Shown here: positions 25,866-34,625 of the stretch, piece by piece
Layout: every line of letters begins with the position of its first letter
How positions within the stretch are numbered: the stretch's first letter is position 1
Assembly: GCF_003667705.1 (NCBI RefSeq)
Contig: NZ_CP033019.1
Location: forward strand, 4,216,001-4,280,000
DNA length: 64,000 bases
Origin: Janthinobacterium agaricidamnosum
GTDB taxonomy: Bacteria > Pseudomonadota > Gammaproteobacteria > Burkholderiales > Burkholderiaceae_D
Direction: 5' to 3'
Made by a program: the position numbers and the translations under genes
The notes under the pieces: model-generated
Told to the model about the DNA's origin: nothing
Databases searched by the model: none
What the model saw: only the letters and a program-made list of their open reading frames with translations

Positions 25866-26939
25866 TTAAAACACCCAGAGCTTATCGGCCGGCATGTGCA
25901 GCCAGTACTTGCCCGCGTCGAGCTTGTGGCGCGAATACGCGCGCAGGCTGATGTTCTCGGCGCCGCCGCGCTCGAACAGGCATTCCCAGCGGTCGCCCAG
26001 GTACATGCAGGTCAGGAGCGGCAGCTCGATGGCGTTGTCCACCTGCGTGGCGCTGATCTTCACCTCTTCGACGCGTATCATCGTCGTCACTTCCGTGCCC
26101 ACGTTGGCGCCGCGCGCCACGCCCTGCATGGAGGCGCCGTCGACCAGCAGGCGCACGGCGCTGCCCTCGCGCTGCACCACCTTGCCGGGCAGGCGGTTGT
26201 TGCTGCCCATGAATTCGGCCGTAAACAGGGTGTCCGGCGTTTCATACATGCTTTGCGGCGTGCCCTGCTGCTCGATTTTGCCGTTATTGAGCAGCAGGAT
26301 GCGGTCGGAAATGGCCATCGCTTCGCCCTGGTCATGCGTCACCATCAGCGCGGACAGGCCCAGGCGCACGATCAGTTCGCGCAGGAAGGCGCGCGCTTCT
26401 TCGCGCAGCTTGGCGTCCAGGTTCGACAGCGGTTCGTCGAGCAGGATCACGGGCGGGTTGTACACCAGCGCGCGGGCGATCGCCACGCGCTGCTGCTGGC
26501 CGCCGGACAGCTGATGCGGATAGCGTTCGCCCAAGTGCCCCAGGCCCAGCTGCGTCAGCACTTCCTTGATGCGCGCGGCGATCTCCGTGCTGCCCATCTT
26601 GCGCAATTTGAGGCCATAGGCGACGTTGTCGAACACGGTCTTGTGCGGCCACAGCGCGTACGACTGGAACACCAGGCCCAGGTTGCGGTGCTCGGCCGGC
26701 ATCTCGAAATGCTGCGCGCCGTCGAAGACATTGCGCTCGCCGATCTGGATCGTGCCCGCCTTCGGGCTTTCCAGCCCCGCCACGGCGCGCAGCAAGGTGG
26801 TCTTGCCGCTGCCCGAAGGCCCCAGCAGGGCGACCACTTCGCCTTTTTGCAGGTGCATCGAGACACCCTTCAGTATCTGGTTGGCGGCAGCGCCCGTGCC
26901 ATAGTCCAGGTGCAGTTCATTGACGGTCAATTCATTCAT
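25866..26939 (-). CDS. ABC transporter ATP-binding protein (FbpC/PotA type)
   Basis: The 357-residue protein has Walker A GPSGSGKTT, Q-loop VFQSYALWPHKTV, signature LSGGQQQRVAIARAL, Walker B VILLDEPLSNLDAKL and switch His in VTHDQGEAMAIS. A C-terminal TOBE-type domain (about residues 240-350) is typical of ATPases for Fe3+, polyamine or sugar-phosphate importers. Two copies would power the fused permease encoded 20 bases upstream. Its partners are the binding protein and permease of the same operon, and the substrate follows from them: probably ferric iron, a metal-carboxylate complex or a phosphorylated organic acid. Confidence 0.93.
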   Translation of the reverse strand: MNELTVNELHLDYGTGAAANQILKGVSMHLQKGEVVALLGPSGSGKTTLLRAVAGLESPKAGTIQIGERNVFDGAQHFEMPAEHRNLGLVFQSYALWPHKTVFDNVAYGLKLRKMGSTEIAARIKEVLTQLGLGHLGERYPHQLSGGQQQRVAIARALVYNPPVILLDEPLSNLDAKLREEARAFLRELIVRLGLSALMVTHDQGEAMAISDRILLLNNGKIEQQGTPQSMYETPDTLFTAEFMGSNNRLPGKVVQREGSAVRLLVDGASMQGVARGANVGTEVTTMIRVEEVKISATQVDNAIELPLLTCMYLGDRWECLFERGGAENISLRAYSRHKLDAGKYWLHMPADKLWVF

Positions 26940-26959
26940 GATGTGGTCTCATTTTCTAA

Positions 26960-28750
26960 TTAGTTATGCAACTTCACGCCGAAGCGCAGCGCGATGCCCA
27001 GGCCGATGGCCACCAGGGTGATATTGATGAAGGACAGCGCCGCCACCAGGTCGGTCGAGCCGCCTGCCCACAGCGATACCAGCATGGCGCCGATCACTTC
27101 CGTGCCCGGCGAGAGCAGGTACACGCCCGTCGAGTATTCGCGCTCGAAGATCAGGAACACCATCAGCCAGGCGCCCAGCAAGCCGTATTTGATCAGCGGC
27201 AGGGTCACGTCGCGCGTCACCTGGCCGCGGCTGGCGCCGACGGCGCGCGCCGCCTCTTCCAGCTCCGGCCCCACCTGCAGCAGCGCCGTGGAAATGAGGC
27301 GCATGCCGTAGGCCATCCACACCACCGAATACGCGAGCCACAGGGCGAAAATCGTCGAGCGCACTTCGCGCAGTACGGGGATCACATGGCCGCTCAGCCA
27401 CAGGGCCACGCCGTTGTCCATGCCTTTCAAGATGCCGTCGAGCCAGGCCGGCACGAACAGGAAGACCCACAGGAACGACAGGCCGGCCAGCAGGCCCGGC
27501 ACGGCGCGCGGCACCAGCACGCTGTAATCGAGCAGGCGCGTGATGCCGTCCTGCTTGCGGTGCATGGCCAGCGCGATGAAACTGTAGCAGCCGACGGCCA
27601 GCGCGCCGCCGACGACGCCGATCAGGATGGTGTTGACGATGCCGCGCACCAGCGACGGCTGGTCGAAAATGTCGCGGAAATGCTGCAAGGTCAAGACGTC
27701 GGCCAGGTGCACGCCCTCGCCCCAGTACTGCACGAAGGAGCGCAGCACGATACCCGTCAATGGCAGGATGATGGTGAAGATCAGCCAGCCGGCCAGCAAA
27801 GCGAACGCCAGCCACTTCCAGCGGCCCAGCGGCATGGCCTTGCTGCGCGCGCCCTTGCCCTTGATCGACACATACTTGTTGGCCGATTTCAGCAGCCAGC
27901 GCTGTATCATCACCAGCGGCATGGTCACCATCACCAGGCAGACGGCGACGGCGGCCATCAGGTGATACGACGGCGTACCGAGCTTGTTCGTCAGTTTGTA
28001 CAGATAGGTCGGCAGCACCAGGTGGCCTTCCGGATCGCCGAGCACCAGCACCAGGCCGAACACCTCGAAGCCGAGGAAAAATACCAGCACGCCCGCATAC
28101 GCCAGCGCCGGCATGATCATCGGCAGCGACACGTTGAGCATCACCTGGATCGGCGAGGCGCCGGCCACGCGGGCCGCTTCCTCGACGTCCGAACCCAGGC
28201 TTTTCAGGGCCGACGAAGCGTACAGGTAGACGTGCGGCACGTGCGTCAGGCCGGCGATGATGACGATGCTGGTGAAGGAATAAATATTCCACGGCACGAA
28301 GCCGAGCAGCTCCTTGGCCCAGATCGAATAGAAGCCCACGGGCCCCATCGAGACGACGTAGCCGAAGCCCATCACCATCGGCGACACAAAGATCGGCACC
28401 AGCAGCATCGGGGCCACCCAGCCGCGGCCAGGCAGGTCCGTGCGCACCATCAAAAAGGCCAGCATGCCGCCCAGCGGCACGGCGATCACGGTCAGACCGA
28501 AGGCCAGCATCAGGCCATTCTTGAAGGCCATGGCGAAATCGGGATCATCGAAGATGAAACGGTAGGAATCAAAGCCAAATTCGCGCACGGGCATGAAAAA
28601 CGGCGCGTTCAAAAAGCTCTGGTAAAAAATCAGGAACAGCGGCAGGAAGATGGCGACCAGTGTGATCGCCACGACCACGCCGCGCGGCCAGTTCAGGCGC
28701 GACAAGGGAGAGCGCGACCGTGCAGGCAGCGGCAAGATAGCAGTTTGCAT
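26960..28750 (-). CDS. ABC transporter permease, two fused membrane domains (FbpB/AfuB type)
   Basis: The protein has 596 residues from the ATG at 28750 (MQTAILPLPARSRSPLSRL). It consists of two permease domains of about 290 residues, each with six membrane helices and an EAA loop for the ATPase: EEAARVAGASPIQVMLNVSL in the first, EEAARAVGASRGQVTRDVTL in the second. This double form is typical of iron(III) and related importers. A longer frame starting 23 codons upstream lacks a ribosome binding site. It lies between the binding-protein and ATPase genes of the same operon. Confidence 0.92.
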   Translation of the reverse strand: MQTAILPLPARSRSPLSRLNWPRGVVVAITLVAIFLPLFLIFYQSFLNAPFFMPVREFGFDSYRFIFDDPDFAMAFKNGLMLAFGLTVIAVPLGGMLAFLMVRTDLPGRGWVAPMLLVPIFVSPMVMGFGYVVSMGPVGFYSIWAKELLGFVPWNIYSFTSIVIIAGLTHVPHVYLYASSALKSLGSDVEEAARVAGASPIQVMLNVSLPMIMPALAYAGVLVFFLGFEVFGLVLVLGDPEGHLVLPTYLYKLTNKLGTPSYHLMAAVAVCLVMVTMPLVMIQRWLLKSANKYVSIKGKGARSKAMPLGRWKWLAFALLAGWLIFTIILPLTGIVLRSFVQYWGEGVHLADVLTLQHFRDIFDQPSLVRGIVNTILIGVVGGALAVGCYSFIALAMHRKQDGITRLLDYSVLVPRAVPGLLAGLSFLWVFLFVPAWLDGILKGMDNGVALWLSGHVIPVLREVRSTIFALWLAYSVVWMAYGMRLISTALLQVGPELEEAARAVGASRGQVTRDVTLPLIKYGLLGAWLMVFLIFEREYSTGVYLLSPGTEVIGAMLVSLWAGGSTDLVAALSFINITLVAIGLGIALRFGVKLHN

Positions 28751-28828
28751 GATGAATCCAATGAATGAAGGGTGCGGCGTGCGCCCGCAAGCCAGGCTCG
28801 CGGGCGGCCAAGACGGCATTGGCTATTT

Positions 28829-29926
28829 TTACTTCTTGCCGGCGGTCTCTTTCCACTGCTTCAGGAACGCCATGCGCTTGGCAGGTCCCAGAAATTGCAG
28901 GATGATCGGGTGCACGGGAATCGGCTTGACGTTGGCCGCGCCGATTTCCTTGATCAGTTCCGCCGATGTCGTTTCGCCCGTGACGTCGGCGCGGATGGCG
29001 AACAGCTTGGCGCCGTTGGCGATGATGGTCTGGCCGCGGTGCGACAGGATGTAATCGAGCCACAGCTTGCTGGCGTTGACGTTCTTCGCATTCTTGTTGA
29101 TGAACTGCACGCGCGACAGGATCAAGGTGTAATCCTTGGGCAGCACCACGCCGATCGACGGATCGGTCTTGGCGCGCACCAGGGCGTAGGAGCCGAGCAC
29201 GTTGTAGCCGATCAGGTTTTCACCGGACGAGATGCGCTCCATCATGGTGCCCGTCGACGACTGCACGCGCACCTTGGCCGTGCCGAACGCGTTTTGCAGC
29301 GCCAGGAACTGCGGATATTCCTTCGCATCCTGCGCCATGAACATGAAGCCGACACCCGACTTTTCGATATCGTAGGTGGTGACCTTGTCCTTGAATTTCG
29401 GCGTGGCGATCAGCTTGACGAAGTCGTCGTGATTCTTCGGCACTTCCTTCGGATCGAGCAGGCGCTTGTTGTAGACGATGGCGGCCGGCTCGAACGTGGT
29501 GCCGTAGGCCTGGTCGTCCCACATGGCCCAGCCGGGGATCTTCGCCGCTTCGACCGACTTGTATTTCAGGGCGTAGCCGTCGGAGGCCAGGCGCATCTGC
29601 AAGTCCATCGCCGACGACCACATCACGTCGGCCGTATTGCCGCCGGCGGCCACTTCGGAAATGAAGCGGTTGTACACTTCCGTCGAATTCATGTCGTTGT
29701 ATTCGACCGAGATGCCCGGATACAGCGCGCTGAAATCCTTGATCAGGGGCGCGGCGGCCTTGCTGTCGGTGGCGCTGTAGATCACCACCTTGCCTTCCTT
29801 CTTGGCCGCGTCGATGATCTTCTGGTAGTCGGCCGGATAACCTGCCGGCACCTGGGCGAAGGCGGCGCCGGTGGTACCCGCGAAAGCGGCTGCCAGGGCG
29901 ATGGCGAGTATGGTCTTGGTTTGCAT
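28829..29926 (-). CDS. ABC transporter periplasmic substrate-binding protein (FbpA/AfuA-like)
   Basis: The 365-residue protein has signal peptide MQTKTILAIALAAAFAGTTG ending at about residue 25. The body is a type-2 periplasmic binding protein of the iron/spermidine class: KKEGKVVIYSATDSKAAAPL (first lobe), FSALYPGISVEYNDMNSTEV, and ALVRAKTDPSIGVVLPKDYT. The paired Tyr residues that bind Fe3+ in true FbpA proteins are not evident at the usual C-terminal place, so an organic anion or sugar phosphate is as likely a ligand as iron. The gene follows the TctC-type gene by 43 bases. Confidence 0.88.
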   Translation of the reverse strand: MQTKTILAIALAAAFAGTTGAAFAQVPAGYPADYQKIIDAAKKEGKVVIYSATDSKAAAPLIKDFSALYPGISVEYNDMNSTEVYNRFISEVAAGGNTADVMWSSAMDLQMRLASDGYALKYKSVEAAKIPGWAMWDDQAYGTTFEPAAIVYNKRLLDPKEVPKNHDDFVKLIATPKFKDKVTTYDIEKSGVGFMFMAQDAKEYPQFLALQNAFGTAKVRVQSSTGTMMERISSGENLIGYNVLGSYALVRAKTDPSIGVVLPKDYTLILSRVQFINKNAKNVNASKLWLDYILSHRGQTIIANGAKLFAIRADVTGETTSAELIKEIGAANVKPIPVHPIILQFLGPAKRMAFLKQWKETAGKK

Positions 29927-29969
29927 GGTTTGTCTCCGTCTGTGATTGTTGTATGGTTTGCTATTGGCT

Positions 29970-30965
29970 TCAGCGCATCAGGCCCAGTTCGGCGGCCTGC
30001 CTGGAATAGCGTTCGACCGCCTGGTTCACGTACTGCGTCAATTTGTCTCCCGTCAGCGCGAACGGATACATGCCCGCCTGCGTGCGCCACTGGGCAAACT
30101 GCGGCGTGGCCATGGCGCGTTCAAAACTGGCCACCCAGCGCTGGTAATCCGCTTCCGGCACCTGTGGCCCCATCCACACGCCGCGGATGATGGGCCACAC
30201 CACATCGATGCCCTGCTCGCGCGCCGTCGGTACGCCGGCCAGCACGCCGGGCAGGCGCTTTTCCGACAGCACCGCCAGCACGCGCGCATGGCTGTCGCCC
30301 GCATTCAGGGTCGCTTCCGAGGTGTCGCCCGACATCACCTGCACGTAATCGGCCTGCATCGCCGTGAATATCTCGCCGCCGCCTTCCAGTGCCACGAAGC
30401 GCAGCACTTTCGGGTCGATGCCGGCCTTGCGCGCCACCAGCGCCATCTTCAGCCAGTCCTGGCTGCCGATGGTGCCGGACACGCCGATCAACACCTTGTC
30501 GGGGTGGCGCTTGAGCGCGGCGATCAGGTCGGCCAGGGTCTTGTAGGGCGAGTCGCTACGCACGGCGATCATGCCGTAGTCGGCGCCCAGCGCCGCCACC
30601 CAGCGCACGTCGCCCGTCTTGGCGTTGCCAAACTTGCCTTGCGCCAGGTTCAGCAGCGAGCCGCCCGAAAACACCACCAGGGTGTTGGCTTCGGCACGCC
30701 GGCGCTGCGAGCCCATCGAACGCCACGCCACCGCGCCGATGCCGCCGGGCAGATAGCTGATGCGCACCGAGGACGCGAACGGCGCTGCCGCCGCCGGATC
30801 GGGCTGCAGCAGCCCTTTCTGCGCCAGCTTGCAGGTCAGGTCCATGGCGCCGCCCGGTTTGGACGGCACCACGCAATCGACTTCAGGCGCGGCGGCTGTT
30901 GCCGGCGCGGGCAGCAGCGCCGACAACAGCAGCAGCGACAGGAACGCGGTGCGCGGCATCGTCAT
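29970..30965 (-). CDS. TctC/Bug-family periplasmic tricarboxylate-binding protein
   Basis: This 331-residue protein has signal peptide MTMPRTAFLSLLLLSALLPA. It has the Bug/TctC fold features: VDCVVPSKPGGAMDLTCKLA near the N-terminus in place of the usual PxxPGGxxD, GVSGTIGSQDWLKMALVARK for the ligand-binding G-x-x-G-T/S-G region, and GVPTAREQGIDVVWPIIRGV. TctC proteins deliver tri- or dicarboxylates to the TctAB permease, but no tctA or tctB gene is in the window. Here it sits in an ABC-transporter operon next to a TctDE system, so it may act as a sensor component for TctE or feed a permease encoded elsewhere. Confidence 0.88.
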   Translation of the reverse strand: MTMPRTAFLSLLLLSALLPAPATAAAPEVDCVVPSKPGGAMDLTCKLAQKGLLQPDPAAAAPFASSVRISYLPGGIGAVAWRSMGSQRRRAEANTLVVFSGGSLLNLAQGKFGNAKTGDVRWVAALGADYGMIAVRSDSPYKTLADLIAALKRHPDKVLIGVSGTIGSQDWLKMALVARKAGIDPKVLRFVALEGGGEIFTAMQADYVQVMSGDTSEATLNAGDSHARVLAVLSEKRLPGVLAGVPTAREQGIDVVWPIIRGVWMGPQVPEADYQRWVASFERAMATPQFAQWRTQAGMYPFALTGDKLTQYVNQAVERYSRQAAELGLMR

Positions 30966-30968
30966 GCC

Positions 30969-32030
30969 TTAGAAGCGGTGCTGGATGCCGGCGATCAGGC
31001 CGCGCTGCGTGTCGCCGAAACCGGCATCGTCACGCGACAGGCTGACCAGCTGGTTGTGCTTGGCCTTGGCATAGGCGCCGGCCACGTACAGGTCCGTGCG
31101 CTTGGACAGGGCATAACGCACGCGCGCCACGTACATGATCGGATCGGCATTGAGGCTCGCCGCCACGTTTTTCACGTCCTGGTAGTAGACCACGCCCGTC
31201 AGGGTGATGACCGGCGTGGTCTTGTAGCTGACGCCGCCCCAGTACAGAGTGCCGCGCACGTCGGCCTTGCCGGCTGCTGCCGGATCGAGCTTGTAGTCGC
31301 GCGCCGCCGCCTGCACTTTCCACGGGCCGTCGTCGTACATAGCGCCCAGGTGGTACACGGTGGTCTTGTCGCGCGCGCCGCCGGCGATGGCATTGCCGTT
31401 CACCTGTTCATACGTGGCCAGCAGGCTGACGGGACCCGTCTTGTAGGTAACGGCCGTCGACAGCTTGGCGCTGTCCGAGCTGCCCGTCGACTGTTCGCCG
31501 AAGCCGTACGATGCGCCGTAGCTGAAGTCGCCCGTCTTGCCCGAGTACTTGACCATGTTGTCGAAGGCCGTCGTCATGCCATACTTGCTCGGACCCGTCG
31601 CGTTGGCCGAGGTGGCCCACGAATAGAACGGCGCATAGGCCATCGGATCGAATGGCAGCACGAAGTCGTACACGGTGGTGAACGAGCGTCCCAGCACGAC
31701 GCGGCCAAATGCGCCTTCCAGGCCCACGTTGGCCTGGCGCTTGAACAGCGCGCCGTCGGCCGCGCCCGTGTCGACCAGGATGCCGCCTTCCAGATTGAAG
31801 ACGGCTTTCAGGCCGCCGCCCAGATCTTCGCTGCCCAGGATGCCCCAGCGCGAGGTGTTCATGCCACCCGAACTGACTTGCGTCATCGAGCTTTTGTTCG
31901 GACCGGCGTTGCTGGTGTTGCTGATGCCGGCGTCCAGGCGGCCGTACAGGGTGACGTTCGACTGGGCGTGGGCGCTGCCAGCGGCGGCGAGTACCGCCAT
32001 GGCGGCCAGCGAGAATGCAGTTTTCTTCAT
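30969..32030 (-). CDS. Gram-negative general porin (Porin_4 / OmpC-like)
   Basis: The 353-residue protein has signal peptide MKKTAFSLAAMAVLAAAGSA ending AHAQ, followed by SNVTLYGRLDAGIS, the start of nearly all betaproteobacterial trimeric porins. The body has the 16-strand pattern with SRWGILGSEDLGGGLKAVFN and RQANVGLEGAFGRVVLGRSF. It ends in GLIAGIQHRF, with the terminal Phe needed for outer-membrane assembly. It is the first gene of the operon, ahead of the TctC-type protein by 3 bases, and probably lets the operon's substrate through the outer membrane. It is divergent from tctDE, with inverted repeats between. Confidence 0.93.
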   Translation of the reverse strand: MKKTAFSLAAMAVLAAAGSAHAQSNVTLYGRLDAGISNTSNAGPNKSSMTQVSSGGMNTSRWGILGSEDLGGGLKAVFNLEGGILVDTGAADGALFKRQANVGLEGAFGRVVLGRSFTTVYDFVLPFDPMAYAPFYSWATSANATGPSKYGMTTAFDNMVKYSGKTGDFSYGASYGFGEQSTGSSDSAKLSTAVTYKTGPVSLLATYEQVNGNAIAGGARDKTTVYHLGAMYDDGPWKVQAAARDYKLDPAAAGKADVRGTLYWGGVSYKTTPVITLTGVVYYQDVKNVAASLNADPIMYVARVRYALSKRTDLYVAGAYAKAKHNQLVSLSRDDAGFGDTQRGLIAGIQHRF

Positions 32031-32068
32031 GTAGAGTGTCTCCCTTAGATATAGTTATTAGTGATATG

Positions 32069-32115
32069 CCTGATCAATTTCATGAATCAGGATCACACTA
32101 TATGATCGTGATCCT
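32069..32115. promoter_or_regulatory. Inverted repeats between porin operon and tctDE (candidate TctD sites)
   Basis: Two overlapping dyads occupy the divergent promoter region. CCTGAT (32069-32074) pairs with ATCAGG (32086-32091), and AGGATCAC (32089-32096) pairs perfectly with GTGATCCT (32108-32115). Their position between the porin start and the response-regulator start fits binding by TctD or a catabolite regulator. Confidence 0.5.
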
Positions 32116-32244
32116 TTCAATTCGCTTTCAGACTGACAGGTGTCGCCGGCCAGCCACAGGCAATACCAACAAATTCATTGCGGCCCCTGTCGGCGGCGTG
32201 CCGAGAGGCTTACACTGCACCAATTCAAACGAATGGCGGAGACC

Positions 32245-32967
32245 ATGCGCATATTATTAGTGGAAGACCATCTGGAGCTGTCGCACTGGCTGGCAAAGGC
32301 CCTGCGCGACGCGCACCTGACGGTGGAGACCGCCCACAACGGCGCCGATGCCGACGCCCTGCTGCATACGCAGGAATATTCCCTGGTGCTGCTCGACCTT
32401 TCCCTGCCGAAGATGGATGGCCTGGACGTGCTGCGCCGCCTGCGCGCACGCGGCGGCACGCGCGGCAAGACTCCCGTCATGATACTCACGGCGCGCGGCG
32501 GCCTCGATGACAAGGTGCAGGGCCTGAACCTGGGCGCGGACGACTACATGGCCAAGCCGTTCGAACTGGCCGAACTGGAAGCGCGCGTGAAAGCCCTGCT
32601 GCGCCGCAGCCAGGGCAACGAAGCGCTCGTGCACACCTGCGGCGCCCTAAGTTTCGACACCGTCACGCGCATGTTCAGCTATGCCGGCGCCCCTTTTCCC
32701 CTGACGCCGCGCGAACACGCCGTGCTCGAAGCGCTGATCACGCGCTCGGGACGCGCCGTCTCGAAGGAAAAGCTGTTCGACGAAGTCTTCGCGCTGGCCG
32801 ACGACGCCAACCTGGACGCCATCGAACTGTATATCCACCGCGTGCGCAAGAAACTGGAAAACGGCGTGGAAAGCGGTTCGCCCGACGGCGCCGTCATCAC
32901 CACCCTGCGCGGCATCGGCTACCTGCTGCAGCCGCGCAGCGCGATGGCGCCCGCCGCCTCAAAATGA
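32245..32967 (+). CDS. tctD: Response regulator TctD-like (OmpR family)
   Basis: The protein has 240 residues from the ATG at 32245, which follows GGAG; another ATG four codons upstream lacks a site. The receiver domain (1-118) has acidic pair ED at 7-8, phosphoacceptor Asp51 in LVLLDLSLPKMDG, Thr in MILTARG and Lys in YMAKPFE. The C-terminal winged-helix DNA-binding domain has LTPREHAVLEALITRSGRAV and ELYIHRVRKKLE. The kinase gene overlaps its stop codon (ATGA). Divergence from a porin-TctC operon is the classic tctD setting, in which carboxylates induce uptake genes. Confidence 0.87.
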   Translation: MRILLVEDHLELSHWLAKALRDAHLTVETAHNGADADALLHTQEYSLVLLDLSLPKMDGLDVLRRLRARGGTRGKTPVMILTARGGLDDKVQGLNLGADDYMAKPFELAELEARVKALLRRSQGNEALVHTCGALSFDTVTRMFSYAGAPFPLTPREHAVLEALITRSGRAVSKEKLFDEVFALADDANLDAIELYIHRVRKKLENGVESGSPDGAVITTLRGIGYLLQPRSAMAPAASK

Positions 32968-34457
32968 CCGTGCGCGCCCCCAGCCGGCCCCTGTTCGAGC
33001 GCCTGCGCCGGCGCTGGGCGCAGGGCCGGCCGCTGGGCAGCCTGCGCAGCCAGCTGCTGCGCTGGCTGCTCATCCCGCTGGTCATGCTGGTGCTGCTCGA
33101 TGCCGTTTTTGTCTACCGCAACGCGCTCGACGCGGCCGACATGGCCTACGACCGTTCCTTGCTGGCGTCGACGCGGGCGCTGGCCGAGCGCGTCTCCATC
33201 GTCAACGGCAAGGTCGTGGCCGAAGTGCCCTATGTGGCGCTCGACAGCTTCGAGACCGATACCCTGGGCCGCATCTACTACAAGGTCACGGGCATCAACG
33301 GCGAACTGGTGTCGGGCTACGGCGACTTGCCGCCCGTGCCGAAAAACGTGCCCCGTTCGCAGAATTATCCGGCACTGGTGCGCTTCTACCACGCCGACTA
33401 CCACGGCAAGCCGATCCGCATCGCCGCCCTGCTGCAGCCCGTGTACGACGACTCGATGCGCGGCATCGCCCTGATCCAGGTGGCCGAAACGCTAGATGCG
33501 CGGCGCGGCCTGTCGAACCAGATCCTGTTCGACACCCTGATCTGGCAGGCGGCGATGGTGCTGGTGATGGGCGCCCTCGTGTGGTTTGCCGTGCGCCTGG
33601 TGCTGCGCCCGCTGATGCGCTTGAAAATGGAAGTCGAGACGCGCACCCTGTCCGACCTGTCCGACGTCGATCCCGCGCTGGTGCACAAGGAAATGCGTCC
33701 GCTGGTGAGCGCCATGAACGGTTCCATGTCGCGCCTGCAGCAGCTGATCGCCAGCCAGCGCCGCTTCATCGCCGACGCCTCGCACCAGCTGCGCACGCCG
33801 TTGACGGTGCTGAAAACCCAGGCCGAACTGGCCATGCGCGAGTGCGACCGCCAGGCGGGTGCGCCGCCGGACATCGCCGCCCTGCGCGACATCGTGCGCT
33901 CGATCGCCGTCACCACCGATTCGACCGTGCTGCTGGCCAACCGCCTCCTGACCCTGGCGCGCATCGAGCATGGCGGCGAAAACCTGGCGATGGACACCGT
34001 CGCGCTGCGCGATGTGGCGCAGCAGGTGGGACTGGAAATGGCCATGGCCGCCGTCGCCAAAAATATCGACCTGTCGCTGGAAGCGCCCGACGAAGCGCCC
34101 GTGCATGGCCAGGCGCTGCTGCTGCACGAACTGGTCGCCAACCTGGTCGACAACGCCCTGCGCTACACGCCACAGGGCGGCAGCGTGATCCTGCGCGTGC
34201 GCGCGGGCGGTCATGGAAACGAAACGGTGCTGGAAGTGGAAGACAGCGGCGCCGGCATCCCGCCGGCCGAGCGCGAACGCGTGTTCACGCCGTTTTACCG
34301 CGTCGGCGCGGCGCTCGAGAGCAACCCCGGCGGCGCGGGACTGGGCCTGGCCATCGTGCGCGACATCGCCGCCCTGCATGGCGCCAGGCTGGAACTGGCG
34401 ACGGCGACCAATGGGCACGGCTTGAAAGTCAGCGTGCATTTCAGCGGCGCCGCATGA
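32964..34457 (+). CDS. tctE: Sensor histidine kinase TctE-like
   Basis: In this 497-residue protein, a membrane helix at about residues 30-50 (LLIPLVMLVLLDAVFVYRNA) and another near 190-212 (LIWQAAMVLVMGALVWFAVR) flank a periplasmic sensor of the TctE N-terminal (2CSK_N) type. Next come a HAMP-like linker and a HisKA domain with His274 in FIADASHQLRTPLTVLKTQA. The HATPase domain has LVDNALRYTPQGG, EDSGAGIPPAER and GAGLGLAIVRDIA. It presumably senses citrate or a related acid and phosphorylates the TctD-like regulator. The two genes overlap by four bases. Confidence 0.87.
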   Translation: MTVRAPSRPLFERLRRRWAQGRPLGSLRSQLLRWLLIPLVMLVLLDAVFVYRNALDAADMAYDRSLLASTRALAERVSIVNGKVVAEVPYVALDSFETDTLGRIYYKVTGINGELVSGYGDLPPVPKNVPRSQNYPALVRFYHADYHGKPIRIAALLQPVYDDSMRGIALIQVAETLDARRGLSNQILFDTLIWQAAMVLVMGALVWFAVRLVLRPLMRLKMEVETRTLSDLSDVDPALVHKEMRPLVSAMNGSMSRLQQLIASQRRFIADASHQLRTPLTVLKTQAELAMRECDRQAGAPPDIAALRDIVRSIAVTTDSTVLLANRLLTLARIEHGGENLAMDTVALRDVAQQVGLEMAMAAVAKNIDLSLEAPDEAPVHGQALLLHELVANLVDNALRYTPQGGSVILRVRAGGHGNETVLEVEDSGAGIPPAERERVFTPFYRVGAALESNPGGAGLGLAIVRDIAALHGARLELATATNGHGLKVSVHFSGAA

Positions 34458-34541
34458 GGCGCCAGACAGATATGTCTTCGATATTGAATGTTGCATCAAA
34501 ACAACAAGTACATTATTTGTAATATTTTTTAAATAATTGCC

Positions 34542-34570
34542 TTACATAAACATATTCATCCCTATACAAT
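34542..34570 (+). promoter_or_regulatory. Promoter of outer-membrane barrel gene
   Basis: TTACAT (34542-34547) and TACAAT (34565-34570) are 17 bases apart within an unusually AT-rich stretch (about 34490-34570), which acts as an UP-like region. Transcription would start about 50 bases before the ATG. Confidence 0.5.
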
Positions 34571-34584
34571 TCGGTTCCCATTAA

Positions 34585-34605
34585 GCGGCGAGACAGTCTC
34601 TCCGC
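34585..34605 (+). promoter_or_regulatory. 5'-UTR stem-loop of outer-membrane barrel gene
   Basis: GCGG-C-GAGAC, A, GTCTC-T-CCGC folds into a nine-pair hairpin with one mismatch at the very 5' end of the predicted mRNA. Such 5' stem-loops stabilise mRNAs of abundant outer-membrane proteins, as in enterobacterial ompA. This is an inference from position and structure. Confidence 0.45.
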
Positions 34606-34625
34606 ATTAATTATCTAGGATTAAT

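Noticed and set aside
26966..28768. A 600-codon plus-strand frame opposite the ABC permease
   Set aside because: It is a shadow frame of the same His/Gln-rich type; the permease on the other strand is certain.
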